Source of the DNA: Oscillospiraceae bacterium
GTDB lineage: Bacteria > Bacillota > Clostridia > Oscillospirales > Acutalibacteraceae
Direction: 5' to 3'
Length of the DNA: 9,884 bases
Assembly (NCBI GenBank): GCA_028706415.1
Contig: JAQWBK010000010.1
Coordinates: 8,105-17,988, forward strand
Part shown: piece after piece, positions 1-6,655 of the stretch
Numbering within the stretch: the stretch's first letter is position 1
Layout of the letters: each line of letters opens with the position of its first letter
The notes under the pieces: generated by a model
The model's database searches: none
The model's input: the letters and a program-made list of their open reading frames with translations, nothing else
Told to the model about the DNA's origin: nothing
Program-made: the position numbers and the translations under genes

Positions 1-684
1 ATAATCTCTATGGCTGTCGACCACGTGGGTGCGATTATAATTCCCAAGGAGTACAGCATAATATTCCGCTGCTTTGGCAGAATAGCCTTCCCGATATTCT
101 GTTTTCTTATTATCGAGGGATATTTTCACACACACAACCTGAAAAGGTACATTTTTCGTCTTTTTGCGTTTGCACTTATATCCGAAATCCCCTATGACCT
201 TGCTTTCAAAGGAAAAATCTTCTCAACAGCAAAACAGAATGTGTTTTTTACACTTCTAATCGGACTTGTCATGATAGCCCTTACCGACCGAGCTTTTGAA
301 AACCTCGGAAAAATAGAAAAAACCGGTAAAGGGGGATGGGGGGGCTTTATCCTTTATAAAACCCTATATTCGATAATCTGCCTTTTCTTCCTGTCAGGGG
401 GGTTGGCCGCCTCAATTTTGCTGAAGGTAGATTATACCCTGATTGGCGCATTGATAATAATGTCCATGTATATTTTCAGAAAATATCTGATTTTAAAAAT
501 GCTCTCCATCCTGTCTGTCAACCTCTTTTTGGGCAGCTTGATCCAACCCTTGGCGGTTTTTTCTATAATCCCGATAATGCTGTATAACGGCAAAAAAGGC
601 CGCTCGCTGAAATGGCTGTTTTATCTTTTTTACCCCTGCCATCTGCTTATTTTAGTTTGCCTGAGATACCTGCTAAAACTATAA
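1..684 (+). CDS. TraX family membrane protein, 5' end outside the window
   Basis: The reading frame is open from base 1 and the first visible residues (IISMAVDHVGA) match the N-terminal TraX pattern with its conserved Asp-His pair. The ATG at position 10 is therefore an internal methionine and the true start lies upstream of the window. About 227 codons are visible. The conserved block GRIAFPIFCFLIIEGYFHT, followed by a basic stretch and ALISEIPYDLAF, is diagnostic of the family. Most of the remainder is hydrophobic, with roughly six to seven membrane spans. In F-plasmid TraX the protein is linked to N-acetylation of pilin. Chromosomal Firmicute members stand alone, have no conjugation genes nearby and have no proven function, so they may be membrane acyltransferases. 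It converges on the flavin-reductase gene with a hairpin between them. Family assignment is confident; the biochemical role is unknown. Confidence 0.88.
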   Translation: MISMAVDHVGAIIIPKEYSIIFRCFGRIAFPIFCFLIIEGYFHTHNLKRYIFRLFAFALISEIPYDLAFKGKIFSTAKQNVFFTLLIGLVMIALTDRAFENLGKIEKTGKGGWGGFILYKTLYSIICLFFLSGGLAASILLKVDYTLIGALIIMSMYIFRKYLILKMLSILSVNLFLGSLIQPLAVFSIIPIMLYNGKKGRSLKWLFYLFYPCHLLILVCLRYLLKL

Positions 685-720
685 ACGGCGCGTATATACA
701 CCATGTATATTACGCACCGT
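685..720. terminator. Long hairpin between convergent genes, possible terminator
   Basis: Directly after the TraX-family stop codon, ACGGCGCGTATATACA pairs with TGTATATTACGCACCGT across a three-base loop. The pairing has one mismatch and one bulged base. It lies between two convergent genes, where a shared terminator is expected. Neither side has a strong T-run: the - strand continues TTATAGTTTT and the + strand AAATATAATG. Intrinsic termination would therefore be weak or unusual. Confidence 0.4.
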
Positions 721-738
721 AAATATAATGTAGGCCTT

Positions 739-1245
739 TTAAACTTTTTTAATTACCTTTAAAATTTCGCCGACATACATCCGGTGATAATCCTCCTGCT
801 GATAATTGCCGCTGATGGCAGGGTCGAGAAACTTCGCCGGGTCGATATCTTGAAAATAAATTTTACGGCAAATAAGAACAAGCCGGCATTCATCATAATA
901 GGGTGCTTGTGCATCAAATATCGGGTTCAGTCCGGTTTGGGCAATTTTATCGGTATCCCGTCCCGAATGGGCTCCGCAAAACTGCAACGCCCTCCGATTT
1001 CCCTCCTCCAGAAACGACAGTGAAAAGTATTTCTCCCTCTCCATAAATTCGTATGTGAAACGCGACGGGCGCACAAAAGCAAAGCTCACATTGGTGTTCC
1101 ATAAAATACCCAAGCCCCCCCAGCTGGCGGTCATGGTGTTAAAATTCCCTGCCTGTCCGGCAGAAATAAGCATCCATTCCTGACCGATTTGCTTAAAAAT
1201 GTTGTCGTTCAGCTCCCCAGGGCTGACTTCAATAAATTTACTCAT
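739..1245 (-). CDS. Flavin reductase-like, FMN-binding split-barrel protein
   Basis: A 168-residue soluble protein of the flavin reductase-like domain family, whose members bind FMN and either reduce free flavin with NAD(P)H or carry out other flavin-dependent reductions. Visible hallmarks are NTMTASWGGLGILWN near residues 35-50 (the flavin phosphate-contact region), FVRPSRFTYEF, the FSLSFL strand, CGAHSGRDTDKIAQTGL, and the C-terminal strand ECRLVLICRKIY followed by HRMYVGEI. An in-frame ATG eight codons upstream (1269) exists. The start at 1245 is preferred because GAAAGGACGG lies 5-14 bases before it, whereas 1269 has no ribosome binding site. It is divergent from the barrel-protein gene at 1316 with only 70 bases between start codons. 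Substrate and partner are not evident, and no rubredoxin or diflavin gene is adjacent. Confidence 0.87.
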   Translation of the reverse strand: MSKFIEVSPGELNDNIFKQIGQEWMLISAGQAGNFNTMTASWGGLGILWNTNVSFAFVRPSRFTYEFMEREKYFSLSFLEEGNRRALQFCGAHSGRDTDKIAQTGLNPIFDAQAPYYDECRLVLICRKIYFQDIDPAKFLDPAISGNYQQEDYHRMYVGEILKVIKKV

Positions 1246-1267
1246 ATAATCCGTCCTTTCAATATTC

Positions 1268-1296
1268 ATAATAACATTATTTTACACTAAAAACAA
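1268..1296 (-). promoter_or_regulatory. Possible promoter of the flavin reductase-like gene
   Basis: On the - strand TTGTTT and TATTAT are separated by 17 bases. The predicted transcript would start just ahead of the GAAAGGACGG ribosome binding site, giving a very short leader. The region is AT-rich, so chance similarity is possible. It must share the short divergent gap with the promoter of the + unit, which I could not place. Confidence 0.35.
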
Positions 1297-1315
1297 TATA
1301 TATGGGAGGGTTCAG

Positions 1316-1993
1316 ATGGCTATTCAAATCACTCCAGAGTTTCAAGGGGTTCTTCGCAGCTTTATGCTTAAGGTTCCCGAGTGTATACATGATTGCTCAG
1401 GAATTCGCGTTTTCGGCAAGCGTATTCGTTCAATTGTTTTTACCACCGATGTTGCCATAATAAAAAACTGCAATGCCGATGCTGTTATTGCCGTTTATCC
1501 TTTCACCCCGCAGCCGCTCATAACACAGGCTATTATGCAGGCGGCAGATATGCCGGTTTTTGCGGGAGTCGGCGGGGGGCTGACCCAAGGAATGCGGGTG
1601 CTTGACCTTGCACTCCATGCCGAATTTCAGGGAGCTATCGGGGTTGTGGTAAACGCTCCCACAAAGAATGAAGTGCTTCGCGAACTGACAAAACGCATCG
1701 ACATTCCTGTGGTGGTCACCATAGTGTCCGAACAAGACGATATCGATGCAAGGGTTGAAGCGGGTACAAAGCTTATAAATGTATCCGCAGCAGCCGGTAC
1801 GGCTGATCTTGTTAAGAAAATACGCAGCAGGTATCCTGACCTTGCAATAATTGCAACCGGCGGGCCTAGTGAAGATAGTATAAAACAAACCATCGAGGCG
1901 GGGGCCAACGCCATCACCTGGACACCCCCCACAACCGGTCAGGTTTTCAAAAAAATAATGGAGGCATACCGCAAGGGGGAACCACACCCCTAA
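1316..1993 (+). CDS. Beta/alpha-barrel protein of unknown function
   Basis: A 225-residue soluble protein with the rhythm of a small (beta/alpha)8 barrel of the ribulose-phosphate-binding or aldolase type. Alternating strands are visible: DAVIAVYPF, MPVFAGVGGG, GAIGVVVNAP, IPVVVTIV, TKLINVSAA, LAIIATGGPS and ANAITWTPPT. The GVGGGLT, ATGGPSEDS and WTPPT turns sit where phosphate-binding loops lie in KDPG aldolase and ThiE-like barrels. I cannot point to a Schiff-base lysine on the expected strand, so I do not call it an aldolase. Similar clostridial proteins are often labelled only 'hydrolase' or barrel-domain protein. The ATG has a strong GGGAGG site about seven bases upstream. The small membrane protein follows after 34 bases on the same strand, probably in one transcript. 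Fold class is fairly confident; function is unknown. Confidence 0.75.
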   Translation: MAIQITPEFQGVLRSFMLKVPECIHDCSGIRVFGKRIRSIVFTTDVAIIKNCNADAVIAVYPFTPQPLITQAIMQAADMPVFAGVGGGLTQGMRVLDLALHAEFQGAIGVVVNAPTKNEVLRELTKRIDIPVVVTIVSEQDDIDARVEAGTKLINVSAAAGTADLVKKIRSRYPDLAIIATGGPSEDSIKQTIEAGANAITWTPPTTGQVFKKIMEAYRKGEPHP

Positions 1994-2027
1994 TACTAAT
2001 ATCCGAATGAAAGGAATGGATAATACC

Positions 2028-2240
2028 ATGAAAAGGTTGATTATTGTTTTACTGTCCGTTTTGGCGCTGGGACTTATTCCAATCAGGCTTGCTAGAAAAG
2101 ACGGCGGAACTGTTGAATATGTGGCGGTTTTTTACAGGGTAATTAAGTGGAAACAGTTAAACCCCCACGCACTATATGATGAAGAGGGGAGATATATTGA
2201 ATCGGATCAGCCGAAGTACCTCACCGGAACCGATTTTTAG
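2028..2240 (+). CDS. Small membrane-anchored hypothetical protein
   Basis: About 70 residues from the preferred start. In-frame ATGs also occur at 2007 and 2016, but GAAAGGA lies at 2009-2015, so 2028 is the only one with a usable upstream ribosome binding site (spacing a little long at 12 bases). The product has a basic start (MKR), one hydrophobic segment (LIIVLLSVLALGLIPI, residues 4-19), then a short polar domain with KDGGTVEYVAVFYRVIKWKQL and a tyrosine-rich tail. The KDGGTxEY...Y.V..W pattern recurs in small secreted or anchored proteins of Firmicutes, none of known role that I can name. No lipobox cysteine is present, so an uncleaved signal anchor is more likely than a lipoprotein. It lies 34 bases after the barrel-protein gene and converges on the peptidase gene. 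Confidence 0.72.
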   Translation: MKRLIIVLLSVLALGLIPIRLARKDGGTVEYVAVFYRVIKWKQLNPHALYDEEGRYIESDQPKYLTGTDF

Positions 2241-2286
2241 ATATTCCCATTCAACTTCGGAGACAAGAACTGGGAAAAGGGATAAT

Positions 2287-3189
2287 TCACATCAAGGCGG
2301 CAAGAAGAAGCATCTCCTGGGCTTTGGTGTATATGTTCTCGAAATCCTCCAGTGGCAGCGGGTTTTCCCCCTTCCCCAGCTCTATTGTAAAGCCGGGCTT
2401 GCCTGTTTGCTGTATAAACCAATCCTTAAATCCGCCGTGGGATGCCAGCCCCTCGGGGTCGGCAACGGTATATCTTGCGGCGGCGGCCATTACCTCGGCC
2501 ATAACCCTTGCGTTGGCAGGGGTGCGCTCACCGTACCGCCAGAATAGTTCTTCACCCTGGGAGTGCAGCGCAATAACATGTCGGAAGTTGGCACGGCGGC
2601 ACAACCCCACAAGGGCCGCGGTTTCGGGTTCACTTTCGGGGGCTTCCCCGCACCACTGGCGGGGGGAGGGTGAGCTTATGCCGTTTTCAAGCTCCATCTC
2701 CCGAAGGGTTTCCCAACCAGCATCAAAGTTATGGTTGATATCCACCCCTCGGGCGTTGGCCTGCCATTTTCCGGGTCGGTTACCTTCCAGCTCCCGCACC
2801 ATGGTGGCATATTTCCCTGCCGAGCCCGAACCATGAATGGCAATGTCAACCCCGTCGGGATTAACCTGAGGAACAAAAACAAGACTGCGCCCCACCAAGG
2901 CCTCGGGCACACGAATATCTGCTATGTTACCCCCTTTTTCGAGGGCAATGCATAAATCCTCAATAAGTCTGAGAAGCACCAGCGATGTAATCCACTCCTG
3001 TGCGTGGAATCCTGCTGCATAAAGTATTCGCTCCCGTCCGCTCCCCAGAATAAGTCCTTGTATATCCCGCCCTAAGACGCTCTGCCCGATAGGCATTGCT
3101 TCAAGAAAACCATATTTGCCCCTAAGGGTATTAATAAGTCCCTTGACCGTGCCGCTGTCGGCTTGCTGTGGTGTCACTATTCTTTGCAT
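2287..3189 (-). CDS. M14 family zinc carboxypeptidase
   Basis: A 300-residue metallopeptidase of family M14, closest in look to the bacterial gamma-D-glutamyl-meso-diaminopimelate peptidases that cut cell-wall peptides. The HxxE zinc motif is GFHAQEW (H62, E65) and the third ligand is H209 in IALHSQGEE. NPDGV is at 110-114, the substrate-carboxylate region is ANARGVDINHNF (145-156, with R147) and the catalytic glutamate is E270 in FTIELG. There is no signal peptide and no LysM wall-binding domain, so it probably acts in the cytoplasm on recycled muropeptides. The start at 3189 is chosen because GTGGGAGGCG upstream is the ribosome binding site; a GTG at 3204 would place that site inside the gene. 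It is divergent from the Nudix gene. The family is secure; the exact peptide substrate is inferred. Confidence 0.9.
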   Translation of the reverse strand: MQRIVTPQQADSGTVKGLINTLRGKYGFLEAMPIGQSVLGRDIQGLILGSGRERILYAAGFHAQEWITSLVLLRLIEDLCIALEKGGNIADIRVPEALVGRSLVFVPQVNPDGVDIAIHGSGSAGKYATMVRELEGNRPGKWQANARGVDINHNFDAGWETLREMELENGISSPSPRQWCGEAPESEPETAALVGLCRRANFRHVIALHSQGEELFWRYGERTPANARVMAEVMAAAARYTVADPEGLASHGGFKDWFIQQTGKPGFTIELGKGENPLPLEDFENIYTKAQEMLLLAALM

Positions 3190-3268
3190 CTTTACGCCTC
3201 CCACTTGTTTTGTTAAAGCCTGTATATTTTCGTTCTATATATATTGTTATTAAGGAGAGAGCATAATT

Positions 3269-3814
3269 ATGAATCTCAGGGAAAAAACCCTGTCCGAGAA
3301 TATTCTGTTTACCGGAAATATAATCACTGTACACCTGGATGAGGTCCAGCTACCCAATGGTAAAACTGCCACCCGGGAGGTTGTCGAGCATCCCGGCGGG
3401 GTATGCGTTGCCGCCCTTAATGACAATGACCAGCTTCTTTTTGTTCGGCAGTATCGTTATCCCTATGGAGAGGTGCTGCTTGAACTGCCTGCTGGTAAGC
3501 TTTCCCCCGGTGAAGACCCGCTGGAATGCGGAAAAAGAGAGTTGCAGGAAGAGACCGGAGCAGTAGCCCAACACTACGAGTCCCTTGGGCGTTTATATCC
3601 CTCCCCCGGCTATTGCGGTGAGATTATTCACATGTTTTACGCCTCGGGGCTGACATACGGTGAAATGAATCCGGATGAGGACGAATTTCTGGAGGTCGAG
3701 CGCATACCGCTTGAAAAGGCGGTACAAATGGTTCTGGATAACGAGATAACCGATGCAAAAACCCAGACGGCTGTTTTAAAGGTTGCAGAAAAACGCCGCC
3801 GCAACCTTTTGTAA
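3269..3814 (+). CDS. Nudix hydrolase, ADP-ribose pyrophosphatase type
   Basis: A 181-residue Nudix enzyme that most likely splits ADP-ribose into AMP and ribose 5-phosphate. The Nudix box is complete: G76, E82, then R90-E91-L92, E94-E95 and G97, in the order Gx5Ex7REUxEExGU. Upstream strands VEHPGGVCVAAL and LLFVRQYRYPYGEVLLELPAGKL are typical of the ADPRase subfamily. P113 in YPSPGY lies about 15 residues after the box, the subfamily marker for ADP-ribose. Length matches the family. The start has TTAAGGAGAGAG upstream. It is followed within about 45 bases by an intrinsic terminator, so it is probably transcribed alone. ADP-ribose specificity is inferred from family markers. Confidence 0.92.
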   Translation: MNLREKTLSENILFTGNIITVHLDEVQLPNGKTATREVVEHPGGVCVAALNDNDQLLFVRQYRYPYGEVLLELPAGKLSPGEDPLECGKRELQEETGAVAQHYESLGRLYPSPGYCGEIIHMFYASGLTYGEMNPDEDEFLEVERIPLEKAVQMVLDNEITDAKTQTAVLKVAEKRRRNLL

Positions 3815-3859
3815 AAACATTCAAAAGGAGATTTTACCCAATATTCGCTTAAAACTACC

Positions 3860-3885
3860 CCCCTGCATTGCAGGGGCTTTCTTTA
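3860..3885 (+). terminator. Intrinsic terminator of the Nudix gene
   Basis: CCCCTGC (3860-3866) and GCAGGGG (3870-3876) form a seven-pair GC-rich stem with an ATT loop. It is followed by CTTTCTTTATT, a good though interrupted T-run. It lies 45 bases after the Nudix stop codon on the same strand. Confidence 0.8.
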
Positions 3886-3896
3886 TTAAACAACAA

Positions 3897-3940
3897 AAAA
3901 AGCAGCTGTAGTGTTGTTATAAACATTACAGCTGCTTTTA
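3897..3940. terminator. Strong bidirectional terminator, probable end of the uvrC transcript
   Basis: AAAAGCAGCTGTAGTGTT pairs with AACATTACAGCTGCTTTT (3898-3915 with 3922-3939), an 18-pair stem with one G-T pair and a loop of about six bases. On the - strand it is followed by an uninterrupted T7 and on the + strand by TTTT. On the - strand it is the first terminator downstream of uvrC, whose stop codon is over 300 bases away. The repeat element at 3980-4244 separates the two. Confidence 0.82.
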
Positions 3941-3979
3941 AAAATCCAACCCACTTGATTGCCCGCCGATACGGTTATC

Positions 3980-4244
3980 ATACTAATCTCAAATAAAAGA
4001 ATCGATATAATTGACGCTCAAGACGCGTTTTTCTTTAAAGAACGCATCACTCCATTTTATCGGCTTTTATTATTGATACTGCTCTCAAGTAAAAATCAAG
4101 ACATCTTTGCGGTCTGTTTTCCGCCATACAGCGTTGTTGTCGTCGGCGGGCGTCAGCCCGCTCTCCTCCTCCGCCTTGCATGACGAAAAACATCCTCGCA
4201 AATTTTGTCTCACCTTTTACTTGAGAACAGTATGAGATTAGTAT
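3980..4244. repeat. Outer MITE-like element with ATACTAATCTC termini
   Basis: ATACTAATCTC (3980-3990) is exactly inverted as GAGATTAGTAT (4234-4244), bounding 265 bases without a protein. The left part is an imperfect hairpin (AATAAAAG at 3992-3999 against CTTTTATT at 4064-4071). The right part is the longer palindromic element listed separately. The motif CTCAAATAAAAG at the left end resembles CTCAAGTAAAA in the inner element, so the two halves may be related. No clear target-site duplication is visible. It starts 10 bases after the uvrC stop codon. The pattern fits a non-autonomous mobile repeat, but no transposase is present to prove mobility. Confidence 0.68.
4077..4232. repeat. Inner palindromic repeat with 18-bp inverted termini
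   Basis: TACTGCTCTCAAGTAAAA (4077-4094) and TTTTACTTGAGAACAGTA (4215-4232) are inverted copies with one mismatch. The two arms remain alignable inward to a perfect central hairpin, GCGGGC-GTCA-GCCCGC at 4146-4161, so the whole 156 bases form one long imperfect stem. Forty-four bases of its left arm (4106-4149) recur exactly at 6898-6941, which shows it belongs to a dispersed family. Any RNA read through it in either direction would fold strongly. Confidence 0.75.
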
Positions 4245-4253
4245 CAAACCCAT

Positions 4254-6092
4254 CTATTCTTTACTCTCAAAATATTCTTTCACCGCGGTTGCAACCGTGC
4301 GCGGGACTCCTTTAACGGCGGCGATTGCATCAACATCTGCCTCCCGAATTGCCTTGACCGAACCGAAATGCTTTAGCAAAGCCCGGGCACGCGCCTCCCC
4401 CACCCCTTCAATTTGTGTGAGGGTTGTTCCAATTCCCCTTTTAGAGCGCAGCTTTCTATGATATGAAATTGCATAGCGGTGTACCTCCTCCTGAATCGAG
4501 GAAACCAGGGTGAATGCCGAACGCTTGCCGCTTATGGCAATCTCACCCCCGTCGGCTGCAATGGCTCTGGTTCTGTGATGGTCGTCCTTGACCATTCCGA
4601 ACACCGGAATATCATATCCGCCCGCCTCCAGCACCGGACGCACCGCCGACACCTGCCCCTGACCTCCGTCCAGTAGTATCAAATCGGGAAGCCGTCCAAA
4701 TCCGTTCTGCTCCCCCTTATGCTCCTCATATTGGGCAAAACGGCGTTCTACCACCTCCCGCATGGAGGCATAATCATCCTGACCCACCACCGTTTTTATC
4801 TTAAATCTACGATAATCGGATTTATGCGGCTGCCCGTTTTTAAACACCACCATACCCGCAACATTGTCGCTGCCTGCGGTATTGGAAATGTCATAGCTTT
4901 CTATAATACCGGGTGATTCGGGCAACCCGAGAAGACTTGCCAGTTCGCCCAGTGCGGCGGCATCCCGACCTGTCATCCCCGTTTTGCGGGCCGCCCTCTC
5001 GGCTGCATTGCTTCGGCACATTTCCACAAGCCGTGCCTGTTCTCCCTTTTTCGGCTGCACAATATTAATCCGCCGCCCCGCCCTTTTAGATAACCACTGT
5101 TCGGTCAGCTCCCGTTCCTCAACCTCACCGTCTATTGTAACCTGAGGGGGAATATGTTCACGCATGGAATAATATCTTTGTAAAAATTCAGCTCTTAAAA
5201 AAGGCAGACTGCCGCTTTCCTCCACCTGAAAATCCTCCCGATCATAAAGCTTGCCTTCTTTAAACCGAAAGACTTCAAAAAACACCCCTTTTACCCCCCG
5301 GGCAAGTGCGATTACATCCTGCCGCGCAACCCGGGAGCGCACCACCTTTTGCTTTTGCCCCAGACGGCGGATAGCCTCCATCCTATCCCGCAGACGGGCT
5401 GCTTTTTCAAACTCCAGTTTTTCTGCCGCCTCGGTCATGCGTTCATCAAGAAGGCTCAAAAGCTGATAGCTGCCCTTGGTAAGGAATTCCACAGCCTGCT
5501 CTATTCGTTCGTTATATTCCTGCTTGGAAATGCGCCCGTTGCAGGGGGCACAGCACTGCCCGATATAATTGTTAAGGCAGGGGCGCTCCTTTTTCCCCTT
5601 CCCAAAGGAGCAATTGCAGGTGGGAAGCTGAAAAATGCGACACACCTCATCCACCGCCTCCTTCACATCAAACCCGCTTATATACGGCCCCAAATATTGC
5701 GAACTATCACCGTCGAGCTTTTGCAGGGCAATCGATATCACCGGAAAAGGGGGCGGGGATATGCGTATATATCTGTATCCTTTATCGTCCTTTAACAGGA
5801 AGTTATATTTTGGGTTGTACTGCTTAATAAGGGAGCATTCCAGCACCAATGCTTCAAATTCATTGTCGGTTACTATATATTCAAATCTATCCACACGGGA
5901 TACCATCTGCCTGATCTTTTCGCTATGTCCGTAATCCGAACCGAAATACTGGCTAACACGATTTTTCAGAGCCTTTGCCTTGCCAATATAGATAATATTA
6001 TTCTTTTGATCCTTCATAATATAAACGCCGGGCTGTAAGGGCAGCGCCATAGCCTGCTTTCTAAGATCCGGTATTTTTATACTCTTATCCAT
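4254..6092 (-). CDS. uvrC: UvrC, excinuclease ABC nuclease subunit
   Basis: The 612-residue UvrC makes both incisions around bulky DNA lesions after UvrA-UvrB loading in nucleotide excision repair. The N-terminal GIY-YIG nuclease is at about 17-95 (G22-V-Y24, Y35-I-G37, R45, NEFEAL near 77-82). A cysteine cluster follows (C159 or C161, C172, C180, C184), matching the iron-sulfur ligands known in UvrC. The UvrB-binding UVR motif with ERMTEAAEKLEFEKAARLRD is at about 216-250. The C-terminal RNase H-like nuclease has D401 (ESYDISN), D439/D440, D475 (ILLDGGQGQ) and H538, and tandem helix-hairpin-helix motifs run from about 556 to 610. All key residues are present and the length is normal. ATAAGGGGGTGG lies just before the ATG. 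An intrinsic terminator about 30 bases upstream leaves no room for an ordinary promoter next to the gene, so expression probably depends on read-through or a distant promoter. Confidence 0.98.
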   Translation of the reverse strand: MDKSIKIPDLRKQAMALPLQPGVYIMKDQKNNIIYIGKAKALKNRVSQYFGSDYGHSEKIRQMVSRVDRFEYIVTDNEFEALVLECSLIKQYNPKYNFLLKDDKGYRYIRISPPPFPVISIALQKLDGDSSQYLGPYISGFDVKEAVDEVCRIFQLPTCNCSFGKGKKERPCLNNYIGQCCAPCNGRISKQEYNERIEQAVEFLTKGSYQLLSLLDERMTEAAEKLEFEKAARLRDRMEAIRRLGQKQKVVRSRVARQDVIALARGVKGVFFEVFRFKEGKLYDREDFQVEESGSLPFLRAEFLQRYYSMREHIPPQVTIDGEVEERELTEQWLSKRAGRRINIVQPKKGEQARLVEMCRSNAAERAARKTGMTGRDAAALGELASLLGLPESPGIIESYDISNTAGSDNVAGMVVFKNGQPHKSDYRRFKIKTVVGQDDYASMREVVERRFAQYEEHKGEQNGFGRLPDLILLDGGQGQVSAVRPVLEAGGYDIPVFGMVKDDHHRTRAIAADGGEIAISGKRSAFTLVSSIQEEVHRYAISYHRKLRSKRGIGTTLTQIEGVGEARARALLKHFGSVKAIREADVDAIAAVKGVPRTVATAVKEYFESKE

Positions 6093-6108
6093 GGTGCCAC
6101 CCCCTTAT

Positions 6109-6146
6109 AAATTTAAAACAAAGCCCCTGCGGCAAGCGCAGGGGCT
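6109..6146 (-). terminator. Intrinsic terminator just upstream of uvrC
   Basis: On the - strand AGCCCCTGC (6146-6138) pairs perfectly with GCAGGGGCT (6130-6122), a nine-pair stem with a loop of about seven bases, and is followed by TTTGTTTT. Orientation is clear: it stops transcription heading towards uvrC. It ends about 15-20 bases before the uvrC ribosome binding site. It is the 3' boundary of the unit starting at the promoter near 6656-6684 and may also work as an attenuator for uvrC. Confidence 0.85.
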
Positions 6147-6453
6147 CCGGATCAATCAGTGCTTACTGCCGACCGTAACGCGTTTCCGCTGCTAATATAG
6201 TTCCGTAACACAAACGGTTTTTTTGGTCGGTTCTCATTCAAGACAGAAATATTAAGTTTTATGCGGTGAGACCGTACATACCCTTTCGCCTCAACACTGT
6301 AAACGGTTAAAACAACAAGAGCTTGGAATAAATCCGGTGGAAGTCGCAGCAATCGTGCTTGAAACTAATGCAATTAGTATTTTGCTCAGTATACAATTAC
6401 AAGTACGTTGCCCCTGACATTTCCCTATACGCTTTGGTAATGAACCGTTTGAT

Positions 6454-6555
6454 TCATTTCTCCGCTCGGAATTCCCGCGGTGAAAACTTGCAAAATAAAA
6501 CTAAAATCACGCTCAGCGAAAGGACGGTCATAATGATGGTGGGAGTCGCCTTCAT
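6454..6555 (-). CDS. Possible 33-residue hydrophobic peptide
   Basis: Inside the promoter-terminator unit the - strand encodes a 33-residue peptide: a short polar start (MKATPT), a hydrophobic span (IIMTVLSLSVILVLFCKF, residues 7-24) and a charged tail ending RAEK. One membrane span plus a basic or polar tail is the layout of small type I toxin and holin-like peptides in Firmicutes. AAAGGGGTGATTCCC, a sequence that would suit their ribosome binding region, lies upstream, but about 14 bases from this ATG. The nearest well-spaced start is a GTG in another frame that gives a non-hydrophobic 45-residue product. A one-base frameshift, or no coding at all, is therefore possible. No antisense RNA promoter was convincing. 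Low confidence. Confidence 0.25.
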   Translation of the reverse strand: MKATPTIIMTVLSLSVILVLFCKFSPREFRAEK

Positions 6556-6655
6556 CGTACACGGGAATCACCCCTTTCATTACAGCTTTTCGGGATAGTA
6601 GCATTGCCCGAAAACTGATCTTGCTCTCTATTAATTATATCCATCTTTCATGTAC

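Larger units (their letters stand above)
6109..6649 (-). ncRNA. Candidate structured RNA or uvrC leader of about 540 nt
   Basis: A perfect promoter and an intrinsic terminator on the same strand bracket this stretch, and no recognisable protein spans it. Hairpins seen by eye, in transcript order: TTTTCGGG/CCCGAAAA (6614-6607 with 6594-6587) near the 5' end; ACTAAT-TGC-ATTAGT (6378-6364); and a three-way junction closed by CCGACC/GGTCGG (6230-6225 with 6174-6169) holding a CCGT/ACGG hairpin and a GCG-GAAA-CGC tetraloop hairpin (6189-6180). The terminator stem follows. I found no signature of RNase P RNA, tmRNA, SRP RNA or a T-box. It could be a small RNA, a type I toxin-like mRNA (see the peptide at 6454-6555), a decayed gene, or a long uvrC leader. 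The transcription signals are firm; the nature of the RNA is not. Confidence 0.45.

Noticed and set aside
1991..2002. TAATACTAATAT between the barrel-protein and small-protein genes as another repeat terminus
   Set aside because: A short AT-rich match with no inverted partner nearby; expected by chance.
1430..2029. A 199-codon - strand frame opposite the barrel-protein gene
   Set aside because: It is cysteine-rich with no domain, no ribosome binding site, and lies entirely opposite a well-supported gene.
2245..2276. TTCCCA...TGGGAA hairpin between the small membrane protein and the peptidase gene
   Set aside because: Only six pairs with a long loop and no T-run on either side.
2324..2836. 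A 170-codon + strand frame opposite the M14 peptidase
   Set aside because: Serine/proline-rich shadow of the peptidase, whose catalytic motifs are intact on the other strand.
6088..6108. T-box-like AGGGGGTGGCACC next to the uvrC start
   Set aside because: It lies after the terminator and overlaps the ribosome binding site and start codon. A T-box sequence must precede and compete with the terminator, and uvrC is not a T-box-regulated gene class.
6152..6352. A 66-codon open frame on the - strand ending at the terminator before uvrC
   Set aside because: It begins with TTG, has no ribosome binding site, and its sequence shows no recognisable domain. Overlapping hairpins explain the region better.
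6359..6598. A 79-codon + strand frame in the region upstream of uvrC
   Set aside because: No ribosome binding site and no family resemblance. It runs antisense to the promoter-terminator unit.
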